From Zygnema cylindricum (taxonomy: Eukaryota; Streptophyta; Zygnematophyceae; Zygnematales; Zygnemataceae), in the NCBI GenBank assembly GCA_037447655.1, contig JBBHKE010003448.1, positions 416,918-480,917 of the forward strand: 64,000 nt of DNA, in the 5' to 3' direction. Of the stretch, positions 30,569 through 41,762 are shown in pieces. The notes below the pieces were generated by a model that saw only the letters and a program-made list of their open reading frames with translations, was not told the origin of the DNA and ran no database searches. Every line of letters starts with the position of its first letter. Position 1 is the stretch's first letter. The position numbers and the translations under genes are program-made.

Positions 30569-32625
30569 AGTTATGGGCCCACACTCTAGGGTGCCCAACT
30601 TCAATGGATCTGGGTTCATCTATTGGGAAGCCATGATGATGGGAGCTTTGTGCGAAAAATGATATTGGGGTATCGTCAGTGGACAAGTGAAACGTCCACC
30701 TTCGGGAACTCCACCAAGATTTGGAGGAGTAAGGTTTCCTGCGGCTGCCTCAGCAGAGGAGGCAAATGATGGGGACAACAATGTGTCCGAAAAGGCGAAA
30801 GGGAAGGAGACACCCCTCACTCCTATTTTCCACAGTCTCGAGAGTGGCGACCGTGAAAACCGCGGAGAACGATACTCAAATGTGGGTGGATGTAAACATG
30901 GCTGCCAAAAACTTCATTCCGAGGCACCTCACTCAAGCTTTGGCCACTTCTCATCTTCACATTTACAAGGCCGAGGAGTTGTGGGTGAGTTTGGTGGAGA
31001 TTTATAGAGCTGGAACTATTTAGGAGCTCCAGTTTGCTGAGCAAAAGCTAGTGAGTTACACTTAAAAAAGGAAAAAAAAGTTAGATTACTGTAATGATCT
31101 TTCTTGTTTGTATATGGAAATGGAAAGTGTCGCGTGGACAAGTACAATAAAAATGAAAGTTAACACCCTTATCATGAAGTTAGCAGACGAGTACAAGAAC
31201 ATAGTGTACCGAGTAGAGGAAATGGTTGATAGTTCATGGAAATGGAACACAGTGGTCAGGATGATTCTTGTGCAAGAAAACACAATGGAGATTAGGAGAG
31301 GAGGAAAGAGCATTCAAGCTATAGCACCGGGAAAGGACCGATGGGGGAAGGACCCGAAGAAACCGTATAAAGAGGAAAGATTTCATTCTTGAGGACCTAG
31401 GCCCTGAAAGGGTCTTTGTCATTTTTGCAAAAAGCCGGGACACTTCATCGCAGATTATGTATTGCTATCGGAGTTGAGGCTCGAAGAGAACCGTGGAGGG
31501 GGTTCTTCCGGGGGGAAGAAAAAGGCACTTGTGGTTTCAAAAGTGACAGGAGAAACCGAGGATTAGTCTTTTGAGGAGGATGGGGAGCTTCTTCTTGACG
31601 AGAGTCTGGAGGAGAAGGAGATCCCTCGGAGACAAAAATGTGCCCTTGGAGCCATTCGGGAAGCTCCATAAGAACGATGGATCATCGACTCAGGTGTATC
31701 ATACATATGTGTAGTGATAAGGAACTCTTCACTAAGCTAAGGAAGATCCTTACTCTAGAGATATAGTATAGGGATGGGAGAGTGGTTACTACTGATCTAG
31801 TGGGATCAGTAGATTTGAAAGTCTTAGTGGAGGGTAAGACTTCTATACTTACATTCTCAAATGTACTATACATTCCTCAGCTGGGTAAAAATCTAGTCTC
31901 TACATCTGTGTTAGATGACAAAGAGTTTGATACCTTCACGAGAAAGGGAGTCTTTACAGCTAAGTATGGGGATGAAGTTTACTTCACAGCAGATAAGGGT
32001 AGCCAAGGAATGTTTAGGTTTAACTTGAGTAATGAAAAGCAATATGCTTACTATGTTGGTGTTCCTAAGTTGATGATTTGGCATAAGCGGTTGGGGCATG
32101 TATATTTTGTGAGTATATTTTCTAAAAATAAAGTCTGAAGCATCAATTTACTTCAAAGAATATATAACATGGAGTGAGAAGTTGCACGAAACCCCCATTA
32201 AGAGGATTAGGAGTGATAATGGGGGGGAACATACCTCTAACCAGTTTGAGGAATATCTGAGAAATGAGGGAGTGCAGCACCACAAAACTGTACCATATAA
32301 CCCAGAACAAAATAGGGTAGCTGAGAGGTTGAATCGAACACTAGGAGATAGTGCATGCAGTATGTTGGCCGACAAGAAAACAAGAAAGAGATTTTGGGTA
32401 GAAGCAATGAACTTTGCCAACTACATTAAGAATAGAGTCCTTACCTCAGCTGTAAAGGGAGTGACAGCTTATGAGAGATGGGTTGGAAGGAAACCAGATA
32501 TCTCACACCTTAAAGTGTTCGGTTGCCAAGTTTACAGTCTTGACACGGATAGGGAAAATTGGAAACTAGATAATAAGGGAAAACCTGGATACTTTGTGGG
32601 ATATGATGATGATGTTAAGGGATAT
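30549..32625 (+). pseudogene. Element D gag-pol, 5' half only
   Basis: Gag begins at the LTR-internal ATG 30549 and meets a stop at 30660. Remaining frames show gag, the CCHC knuckle region near 31420, and the protease region near 31690 (DSGVS). The integrase is internally deleted at about 32107 (after HKRLGHVYF). The RSDNGGEH and NPEQNRVAERLNR parts remain, and the sequence continues to SHLKVFGCQVYSLD and GYDDDVKGY, where gypsy relic L starts. RT and RNase H are absent on this side. Numerous stops. Confidence 0.85.
30569..30583 (+). promoter_or_regulatory. Primer binding site of element D
   Basis: AGTTATGGGCCCACA follows the LTR end at 30568; 13 of 15 bases match the half-tRNA-iMet consensus. 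Confidence 0.7.
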
Positions 32626-35600
32626 GCCGACTAAATTTGTACCCCATGGCAATCAAAGGCACCCTTCTATCCCACTCTCCTAAATCCTCTTCGAAAACAT
32701 ATTTACGTAGTGACCGCTTCACTGTCTATACGCACCTTTCGGCCAAACTGTCGGCTTGTGGGTGGTCTCGGTTGGTCAGCCGGTGGTCGATGAGGCACAA
32801 TTCCAACAAGTTTGAGAATTCTCTCGCAAATTCAAAGCCCTGGTCGGTCAAAACTTCGGCTGGGGCCCCAAATTGGGACAACACTCATTGCAAGAATGCG
32901 TCCGCAATTACATTGGACATTTCGGGGTAAGACCACCAATTCGATCCACTTAAAAGAATACTTTATCATTACTAATACAAAGCGGTTCCCTCGTCTGCTA
33001 CTGGGGAGAGGACCCAGTAGATACAAAGACCACTAATAAAACATTCCTCGGATGGGAAAAGAATGAAGTTGGGCACCTCCTTTTCTGTCGAAAGCTGATT
33101 TGACGCGGTCGTAGGAAGAGCACGTCTACACAATCCAGTTGCATTCGGTCCGCAACCCGTGCCACCAATAGGATCATGTGACCAAAGAGGTGGTCTGTTT
33201 CTACCCAAAATGGCCATATTGTTGGTGGAGGCAAAAAATAAGAGTCTCCCTATTGGCCGGGGGAGAAACCACTCTCCTCGTCCCGTCTGTCTATTTCCGG
33301 ATTAAAATGCCTCTCTCCCATTTGTACGCCGCCATTCGAGTTTGAACCCGGGATAACTTAACTCGAAACAAATGGGAAACTAGGGAACCTTGTTGTATAG
33401 ATTGAAGTGCATCGTGGTCATTCCAAATATCTTTCCGCGCGGCTTTTATTGGCGCCTCCCCCTCAACGTCTGCAGAGAAAGTTAATAGTTCCCCCCCTGA
33501 TTGAGGAAGCTAAATAAAGGTAGAGGAAGCTCGAATGAGTCCCAAACTTATTTCGGGATCCTCATCGTGACGGGCTCCACTGGAATCTCTAGTGGAAGGG
33601 TCAAGATTTGTGCTAAGTCCGTTGGCATTCCCATGGATTTCTCTGGCTCGGTGGATTATGTTAAAATCATATTCGTGCAGTATTAACACCCATCTGGCGA
33701 GCTTGCCAGTTAGCTTGCTGTTCTCCATAATCCAATTAAGAGGTTGGTGATTCGTAATCAGAGTGAAATGAACTCCGTACAGATATGGTCAGAAATGTTG
33801 GATGGCCCAAACCGCCTCTAGTAATTCCCCATGGTAAATGTAATTCCCCTCCGCTCGGTTGTTACTTCTACTGGCGTAAGCTACCACATATTCAACCCCT
33901 GCATCATCCACTTGAGCTAAAACAACTCCCAATCCAAACTGGCTCCAATCAGTGTAAAGGAGGAACGACCTCTGATGATCAGGCATACGGAGCACAGGGT
34001 GTTGTCTAAGGGAATTTTTCAGAAACTGGAAGGAAATCTGTTGCTCCTCCATCCACTACCACTCTTGGTCTTTCCGCAACAACTAGTTCAAAGGCTAAGC
34101 GTGACTGATAAATTCAGGGATGAATCTTTGATAGTAGTTAGCCAAGCCTAAAAACGTGCGGAGTGTTGAGACGTACTGAGGAGGAAGGGCATGAAGGGCT
34201 ACCTTCTTGACCATATGGGGACCCACTATCGGAGGTGTAACTTTATGTCCCAGGTAAATAATTTTCTGCACCACAAAAATTCCCTTACCCGGGTGACATT
34301 TCAAGCCCGCTACTTAGACAACTTGAAGTACAATCTATATGTGCTCCAAATGTTCCTCGAAGGTCTTCGTGAAGATAATAACATCGTCGATGTAGCACCG
34401 TGCGCAGTCAATTCCCTGGAGCGCCTTGTCCATGTCACGTTGGAAATTGGTTGGTGCATTCTTTAGCCTGAATGGCATGTACAGCCATTCATACAACGTG
34501 GATCCTACCCAAAACGCTGTCCTTTCCCGGTGCTTTGGCTCCATTGCGATATGGTGGAACCCATTCTTCAGGTTTAAGGTGGAATAAATGGTGGCTCCGG
34601 CCAATGAGTCGAAAATCTCTTCTAGGGTAGGTATGGGGTATCAGTCACGTACGGTTGCCGTGTTAAGCATCAAGTAGTCTCCACACATTCGAAAGTCTAT
34701 CGATTTCCCTTCTTGGGTGGGAGAACGGTTGGGGAGGCAAACCTATGGAGTCCGGTACTTTGCTGCACGAATCCTACTTCCACTAGGGTTTGTACCTTTG
34801 CCGTGATGAATTCCTTTTCCTTGGAGCTGAGCAGGTACTGCTTCTGCCAAACAGTAGGCGTCTCGTCGATTATATTGACCCGGAAGGGGGTCCCTTTGTA
34901 GATGCCAACATCGGTGTCTGCCTAAGAGAACACTTGTTTGTTCTTCCCCAACAGGTTGGAGAGCCGTGCCTTTTGCTGAGGGTCCAACTGCTCCCCTAAG
35001 GTCCAATCCATCTTCCTGAATTCCACCGCTGCCCATGCCTCTGGGGGTCTACCCCAGCGGGAGATATCAAATTCCAACCCTACTTATGGGTCTACTTCCC
35101 TTTCTCCTATCAAAATGCTGGTGCTAATAACTTCCACTAAGTTGTCCCCTCCCGAGCCTCTGCTCCCCCCAACTGAGGAATCCCTTGATTTGGGTGAAAT
35201 GTTGGGACTGGAAAATTTTGATGATAAAATCTGTCTCCTTGCCTCCCTCCTTCCCTCAAGCTGCAAGTTGGTCTGCACTGCTAACAGCTGTAGAGCTTGA
35301 AGGTAGCTAGCCCTGGACTGTGGAGACTGTAGGCTGTAAATGGCAAGAAAATGTTTTATCACCCAAGTGATTGCATTTAGATCCATGCTTTGTCCGAGTA
35401 GGCTGCACCTATTGAGGTCTAAAATACTTGGTGCTGCTGTGGTGGCAGGTTGGAATCCCATTGCTTGTTCTCGTCTTTCCACCGTTGGTGTTGTCCAAAC
35501 TCCAGTTTTGCTGTCGAATATCATTCTGGCTGCTCCCTTCCGATACGCATGGCTGTTAGGAAAGGAAACTAGGGTTGGTAGGGCTCGTCATAGTGCCCCT

Positions 35601-38600
35601 GGTTTGTTGCACTAAAAGAATGGAGGACAGTTAGCCTTCGTAACTGGAGTAGCCATCGGCCCTCGCCCTAGGATTTGTGCAGAGTAACGTGGGTATTTGT
35701 CATAGTTCAAAAATAGGTGAAAGTAGGCCCATACAATATGCCTTTTGTATGCAAAACATACAATATGCCCTTAACACCCATATTGTATTGGTCGAAAAAT
35801 GAAAAAATATAGTTACAAGGTTGAGTTGTCTATCGATTGATAGAGAATTAAACGTCATGTCTAAATTTTGAAAAAAAATCGGACAAAAAAAACAATTTAT
35901 GTGAGTTTTGAGGTAAAACTTATTCATACCGTTAGATTCAGACGATCAGACGGTCTTTGATCAAAGTAGTGATCTAAAAAGATCACATGAAAAGCCCATA
36001 ATACAACTTACGATACGACTATCTGTCATATTAGCGATGCAATTTTGAACGTCCGCGTGTTTTAGTTCGCTTAAAAATTTCGTCCGTCGGCGTGCGCTGA
36101 ACTATGATCATACGTCAAATTCGTACGTCCGTACAAGAGTGTCCACAACAAACACCCATACAGTATGCCTACTCTACACGAATTTAGTGCCAAGGTTTGT
36201 GCTCCTACCAAAGGCCTACTATAAAAACGCCTACTTTTGAACTATGGTATCTGTTTTGTGGTTTTGTAAGAGCTGGTTTTGGACTGTCACATGTATCAGA
36301 TTGGTCCAGTAAGCCCGAACTCTTGAGCCATGGATCCCAGTTGCGCTGCATCGAAAACAAGTGGAGCCCCTAGAATCTACTTAACTTGATTCCAGCTATT
36401 GGCCACCTGCTTTCTCTTATCATCTCTCGGGAGAACATTTTTCAAAACGTATCCCACTAGTGTGTCTTGGGACTGGTGGAACCAGGAATTTAATTTGATC
36501 ATCTGGAAGAAGGTTCGACTTGTGGTGTCCTAATGTACCTCGCCTTTCTCTGCTAGAGAGTATCATTGACATGACCATCGTGCTATTACCAGATCTTGTC
36601 GCTCCAGCATAGCTAAATGGGGTTTCAGGATATTGTCTACTTTTAGGGAAGGCTTCTGTGAGATCGACAGATGGCGGATATTTGAAGTTGCTGGGGGTAT
36701 AATTGGTGGAGTTGTTGTAGTCGTCATTTACTGACTGCCCGACCATCAGGGGAGATTTCCACGACCACATAAGACTCCATGTTATATCCTACTTTCAATA
36801 CAGCCTTTAGATTTGAGCTAATTCTAGAGAATAGGGATAATATTTGGGGTTCGGAATGCGGAATTGATAATGACACCACTTGTCGATGGAATTTTTGATT
36901 CTTGGGTGAAACCTCCGAATATTTTGACCGATGCTTTTTCTCGTTCGCAAACACAACTGCGAAAGACTGGTCTATTTCCCGCCGAAGTGTTTCATTCTGT
37001 GTTAATCTTCTCTGCTATCCCGTTTCCCACCGCTTCGAAATAGGGAATTGCTATATCACGGCTGCGATATTGGTAGCGCTAGCGAGCAGCTCTGTGGGAG
37101 TGTTGGTGGCATAAACAAGATAACATCTGGCTACGGGAGCATTGTTTTTCCCCCTATTCCATAAATCCAGGGGTACCACCACCTTGAACCTTTCCGGATC
37201 CTCAAGATCCAGAACAGAGAATTGCTCCTTCCACACACTTTATCCCATATTCAACCTTGTCCAAGTTGCCATCCCCAGCATAATTTCAAACTGCTTACCT
37301 TCCACCACCAAGAACGGAAGCTAAATGCGGACCTTCTAACCCGCGTCATCGGAGAACTCGATTAACATGGCCTTGATAATTCCGTGGACTGTCTGGCTCC
37401 CACTGCTAACCGTGCTAAGGTAGATGTTACTGGGGCAGATTTCTGGTGGGAGTTCCTCAGGCATTTGCTGCACAGCCGAAGTGGTAATTAGATTCGGGAG
37501 TGCTCTTATATCAACCACTACATCTTGATATCTGTCATATTCGTTGAGTTTGAAATTTCCCGTCCTGTTGAGGATTAGCGCTATAGATAACGTTTTATAA
37601 TCCCTATTCATCATAGGGGTCTTTGGGTATGCTTACCAAAAGACGGATGTGGCATGATCTGCCCGGTCTCTTTTCTCCCTTGCTGAGTGAATCTCCTCTC
37701 CGAGGGCTTGGATGAGAATTTCTTCCAGTAGGTTATGGGAAGAGGCCAGTGTTTTCACGTAAGTGAGGGCGCAGGGCATTCGATGTCTTACTAACTTCAC
37801 CGCTGGTTTGGAGGAAGGTGGTTGAGTTTTTGGCGACGAAATTGGGGAATTTGCTAGTTCCTCGTGTTTTTCCTGCTCCCCCCCCTTGCTTCATCACTTT
37901 CTTGGTCAAATGCCGACTTTGGGGGTGTTTTTGGTGTTTTATCCTCAAGACGTTCCGCCAAATATTTTTCGAACCAGTCTTTGTTGTTCCGTTTTTTCTC
38001 CTCATTTGCCTGTTTTTTTCATTCTCCCTTGTCTTAGTTGTCGTGTAATTCTCAAATCTGCGAGGAAATTTTTTCGTGCGAGAGGTAATTTCTTCGTGGC
38101 CGAAGAAGGCACGTTTGTGGGTTTGATTCCAAGACCTATTTTGTCGTTCATAATGACTGCCTTGGGGGTGAAAGACAAAGGTCCAGTGGTCTTCTAGTTG
38201 TGGTCTCCTTGAGCAAGTCTTTGCCTGTCTCTTCTTTGCGCCGATGTCGAGTTACCAAGCAACCTGCGACTGTCTCCCATGCTGACATTCCAGGCTCTTG
38301 AAACGAAGGTTTGTGCGTGATGCGCTTTAGGAGGTTCCATGTCCCACCCCATCACATCGTCATCGTCTTCGCCCGCCGCGGTTTCTTGTTCAAGCACCGC
38401 CAGCTTCTATAGTAACTCTTGTTTTTTTCCGGTGGAGTTTTTGAGCGGCCGTGAGAGCAAGAGTCCGAGAGGGAGATCCTTATACAAGGGCCGCCAATTC
38501 TGCAGCTAATGCGGACAATTGCTACTTGTGCTGTTGGATTATAATCTCCGTGGTGAGTCTTGCTTGACCTGTTGGCTGTCGTTGCGGTTTTTCTGTGGTG

Positions 38601-39070
38601 CGGCGTCCCCAAGGGTAAAGAAGCTAGAGAGGGAGAGGGTTTACGGCAGTTTCACCTTCGCCGGTAAATAGTGCATATTGCATCATCTCCTTCGAGACCA
38701 CATTCTTTCCGAAACAATGCCTTTCCTCGCGACTCATGAAACCATAAGCCTCACACTTAGAGCCCTCATAGTGTGTTTTCCCCTCAATTCATTAGAGATT
38801 TGCGCGTCATCGAAATTTGAAAGTTTGATTTGTCGCAACTGGGCTTGTGATATTTTTGCAGTCTCGGAGAAGGGAGTCGGACAGTAATTATCATTGTTCA
38901 TCGAGGTTTTGTCTTCCGATCCTCCTTTTTGTTTTCTTTCTTGCTGTTTCTTGGTCCTTTCAGCTCTCTCTTTTTCCCATTCCTTTTGCTTGAGAGCCAA
39001 TTCTAGTTTGAGCTTCCGAGGGCAAAGCTTCCATCGATGACCTGTTTTTTGACAGTTCAAATAGTGAGAA
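32626..39070 (-). pseudogene. Ty3/gypsy relic L (gag-NC, PR, RT, RNase H, IN), minus strand
   Basis: Reading from high to low coordinates: nucleocapsid knuckle NCQKTGHRWKLCP (near 39060, first Cys lost) with a Lys/Glu-rich tail; protease-like stretch ALPNLITTSAVQQM (about 37510) through MLGMATWTRLNM (about 37260). Further spacer frames cover 36954-36420 and 35524-35084. RT runs about 34950-34100 (LNLKNGFHHIAMEPKHRERT, YIDDVIIFTKTFEEHLEHI, FLGLANYYQRFIPEF), then RNase H (LLYTDWSQFGLGVVLAQVDD, about 34050-33510), and an integrase core fragment (LLGPLPSSRRGNRFVLVMI, about 33020). The domain order RT-RH-IN is gypsy type. No LTRs are seen. Stops and frameshifts occur throughout. The PR-to-RT spacer of over 1.5 kb is long even without the embedded MITE. 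Confidence 0.85.
35701..36246. mobile_element. 546-bp MITE-like non-autonomous DNA transposon with TIRs and 8-bp TSD
   Basis: Terminal inverted repeats begin CATAGTTCAAAA on both ends (12 of 12 identical). They continue imperfectly through GTAGGCC, and a second internal pair (CATACAATATGCC and revcomp CATACTGTATGGG) is weaker. The element is flanked by GTATTTGT (35693-35700) and GTATCTGT (36247-36254), an 8-bp duplication with one mismatch. It has no coding capacity. TSD length suggests the hAT class; a 9-bp Mutator-type reading is possible. It sits inside gypsy relic L. Confidence 0.75.
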
Positions 39071-40853
39071 GACATAATTCTAGTAAAACACTTGGTAGTT
39101 ATGGATAAAGAAAAGTCCATAGATCCCTTTAAGTACACCAAACCGGTCAGAATTAGAATTGAATCCGAAAATGGGTTAGAGTCAGATTCTTCTAACCGAA
39201 ATTCGGTTCAACTAGACCTTGCAGAGGAAGAAAAAAATCTGACCGAGAATGACCCTCTCTTAGAGTCACAACTTCCGATTCAAATCGAGGAAGTACACGA
39301 GAAAAGACCGGAAAAGGACGATGAATGTTTGGAGATAGACTCCACGGATAGGGGAAAAGGCAAAGTTGTTGGGAGAAACCTAAGATTACCCTCCATCAAA
39401 GCGTCGAAGTTTGAAGGAGGAAGGAGAAGCAGCAAGAGACTTCAAGAGAGACAAGTGAACAACAAGGTAACTAAGCTGTCACATTTGAGCAAACCCCAGA
39501 CTTACTCGGAAGCAGTTAATAGTCAAGAACATAGTAGATGGGTGACAACTATTAATGATGAGATGGCTTTCATTATGGAAGCAAACACATAGGATTTGGT
39601 GGATTGTCCTCTGGATAGAAAGCCAATGGGATGCAAGTGGGTTTGTGAAGCTCAATCCAGACAACACTATCGAGTGATACAAGGCCAGATTAGTGGCAAA
39701 AGGGTTCACACTAAAGAAGGGAATCGATTATGTAGATACCTTCGCTCCGGTTGTTAGATTCCCCTCCGTTAAGATCCTACTTAGTCATGGGGCAGCGGAA
39801 TGCATGGAAGTGCACCATATGGTCATCAAGTCCGCTATCTTACATGGAGAAATAGAAGAAGAGATCTTCATGCGAAAACCGAAAGGATTTGTAGAGAATG
39901 GAGAAGAAAGTAAGGTGTGTAAATTGATAAAGTCCCTTTACCGACTAAAGCAAGCTTCACGTCAATGGAACAAGACGCTGGACGAGTTTCTAACAAGTTT
40001 GGGATATATTCTAAGCAGTTCGGATCATTCCATCTACTTATTTGAGGATGAGGAAGGCATAATTTTCATTGTCATATATGTTGATGATTTGCTTAATTTG
40101 AGTGATATCAATAGAGAAAATTAATAGATTGAAAAAGGATCTAAAGAGTAGATTTGAAATGAAAGATTTGGGGGAGGCAAAGTATATTTTGGGAATTCAA
40201 ATGGAGAGGGATAGACAAAAGAAAACAATTAGACTAACTGAAAGAGAAGCAATTGGAAATATGGTTGAAAATTTTCAAATGGAAAAAGCAAATAGTTGTA
40301 CCACTCCAATGGACTTAAAAAAAGGAAACGAAGGGAGCTCAGAAGAGGAAGTCTTGATCTTAGATAATGAGTTAGGAACTGAGGAAAACAAGTTTATGCA
40401 AACTAGATCGTATAGACAGGTTGTAGGTAGTTTGATTTATTTTATGAACTGTACTCGTCCTGATATAGCAGCAGCTATAAAGATATCAAATAGAAGTCTG
40501 AATGATCCTAGGAAGAAAGATCGGGAAGCAGCCAAAGGGTCATCTGATAATTGATAGGAACGAGATATCTATGGTTGCATTTGGGAGGGGATAATAGTGA
40601 CATCACCACTAGGAGTGATGCTAGCTATGGGGATGCTCCGATGAGAAGATGTTCTTCTGGGTATGTGTTATATGTTGGGAATGGAGTTTGTTGTTGGAGC
40701 AACAAGCAACAAAAGGTGATTGCTCAGTCCACCATGGAGGCTGAGTATATGGCTTCTTGTTCGGTTGTGAAAGGACTAATGTAGGTGAAATCTTTACTTC
40801 AAGAATTGGGATATATGAAGAATGGAGCGCAAAATATATTTTGTGACAATCAG
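39071..40853 (+). pseudogene. Copia element H, RT and RNase H part left of insertion G
   Basis: Starts abruptly in pol (DIILVKHLVVMDKEKSIDPFKYTK). It continues through the acidic linker (RLPSIKASKFEGGRRSSKRLQ), RT (VAKGFTLKKGIDYVDTFAPVVRF, YVDDLL near 40078) and RNase H (CCWSNKQQKVIAQSTMEAEYMAS). It stops in FCDNQAA where element G is inserted, and the reading resumes at 47037. Stops (for example 39590 and 40123) and frameshifts inactivate it. Its beginning corresponds almost exactly to the point where element D ends, eight codons later. Confidence 0.88.
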
Positions 40854-40858
40854 GCTGC

Positions 40859-41762
40859 TGTTGAAAAGAAGTAATTAATATTCTTTCTTAAATTAGACTC
40901 TAAAGTGAAGAGAGAAAGAGAGAGAGAGTCACTATGGCTGCCGCCATAGTCAAAAAGAAATATGCAGACAGTCAAACAGATTGATAAATTACCAAAATGT
41001 TGCCCTAAATAGGATTTGAACCTTAGTCTGCAAAGTACTACGTAGACCTACGCCTTAACCATTAAAGAGTTAACAGAAAACCATACGTATATGGTTTGAT
41101 AATTAATTAAATTGTTACGCAAAATATCACTTTCACTTAAACAGACCAAAATTGACGAAACGTCATCTATAGTCAAACGGCGCAAAGGAACGCGAATCTA
41201 ACCGTGTAAAATACATGATCGGACGGACATCGTTGCCCTCGCCAAACCCGAATGAATCTTTGACGCCTTTCGAACATATTAGCGCGCTGTGCCACGTGGC
41301 GCCACATCATTGGACGCCGGAAAAGATGGGAGGAGGAATGATGGCTCCCAAGTTGACAAGTGTCAACTAGATGGCCATGTTGTAAAATTGTCATACAAGA
41401 AGTACAAACAGCCACTAAACCTTTTTGTACTATACACTCTTTTGATTGGCCTAGGGTAGAGTATTAGGTAGTTGTGAGTAGGAGTTAAGGGACTAATTTG
41501 TTTGAGGCGCCTTTCTCTAGGTGACCTTTTGTATTTATAGGCCATCTTTGGCCAACCATAACTTACAGCTCGGGGGAGAAAATTGAGTGATTAATTTTGC
41601 GTATAACTCAAGGGGGTTTTTTCCTCACAGAGGTGAGGGTCGTCAAAATATTCTGAGCCTGGGCGGCACTTATTCAGTGGGAAAGTGAAAGGGGCAAATA
41701 TTATCCTAGAGGCTTTACAAAGGCTGCTCATTTTGTGGGCTAATGTAGACCACCGAATTTTA
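40859..41762 (+). repeat. 5' LTR of element G
   Basis: TGTTGAAAAG to CCGAATTTTA. Contains the inverted repeat AGTTGAC-AAGT-GTCAACT (41351-41368), the box TATTTATA with GGCCA-TCTT-TGGCC, CCTCAC-AGAG-GTGAGG, and the gag ATG at 41743 (followed by a TAG). Confidence 0.93.
41000..41075 (-). other. Antisense tRNA-like block in LTR G
   Basis: On the minus strand A-box TGGTTAAGGCG (41061-41051) precedes B-box GGTTCAAATCC (41022-41012) by about 30 bp. This is tRNA-like spacing, but the LTR subfamily is different from that of element C. A clear cloverleaf with paired acceptor arm is not seen. In the 3' LTR copy the B-box is destroyed. Confidence 0.6.
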
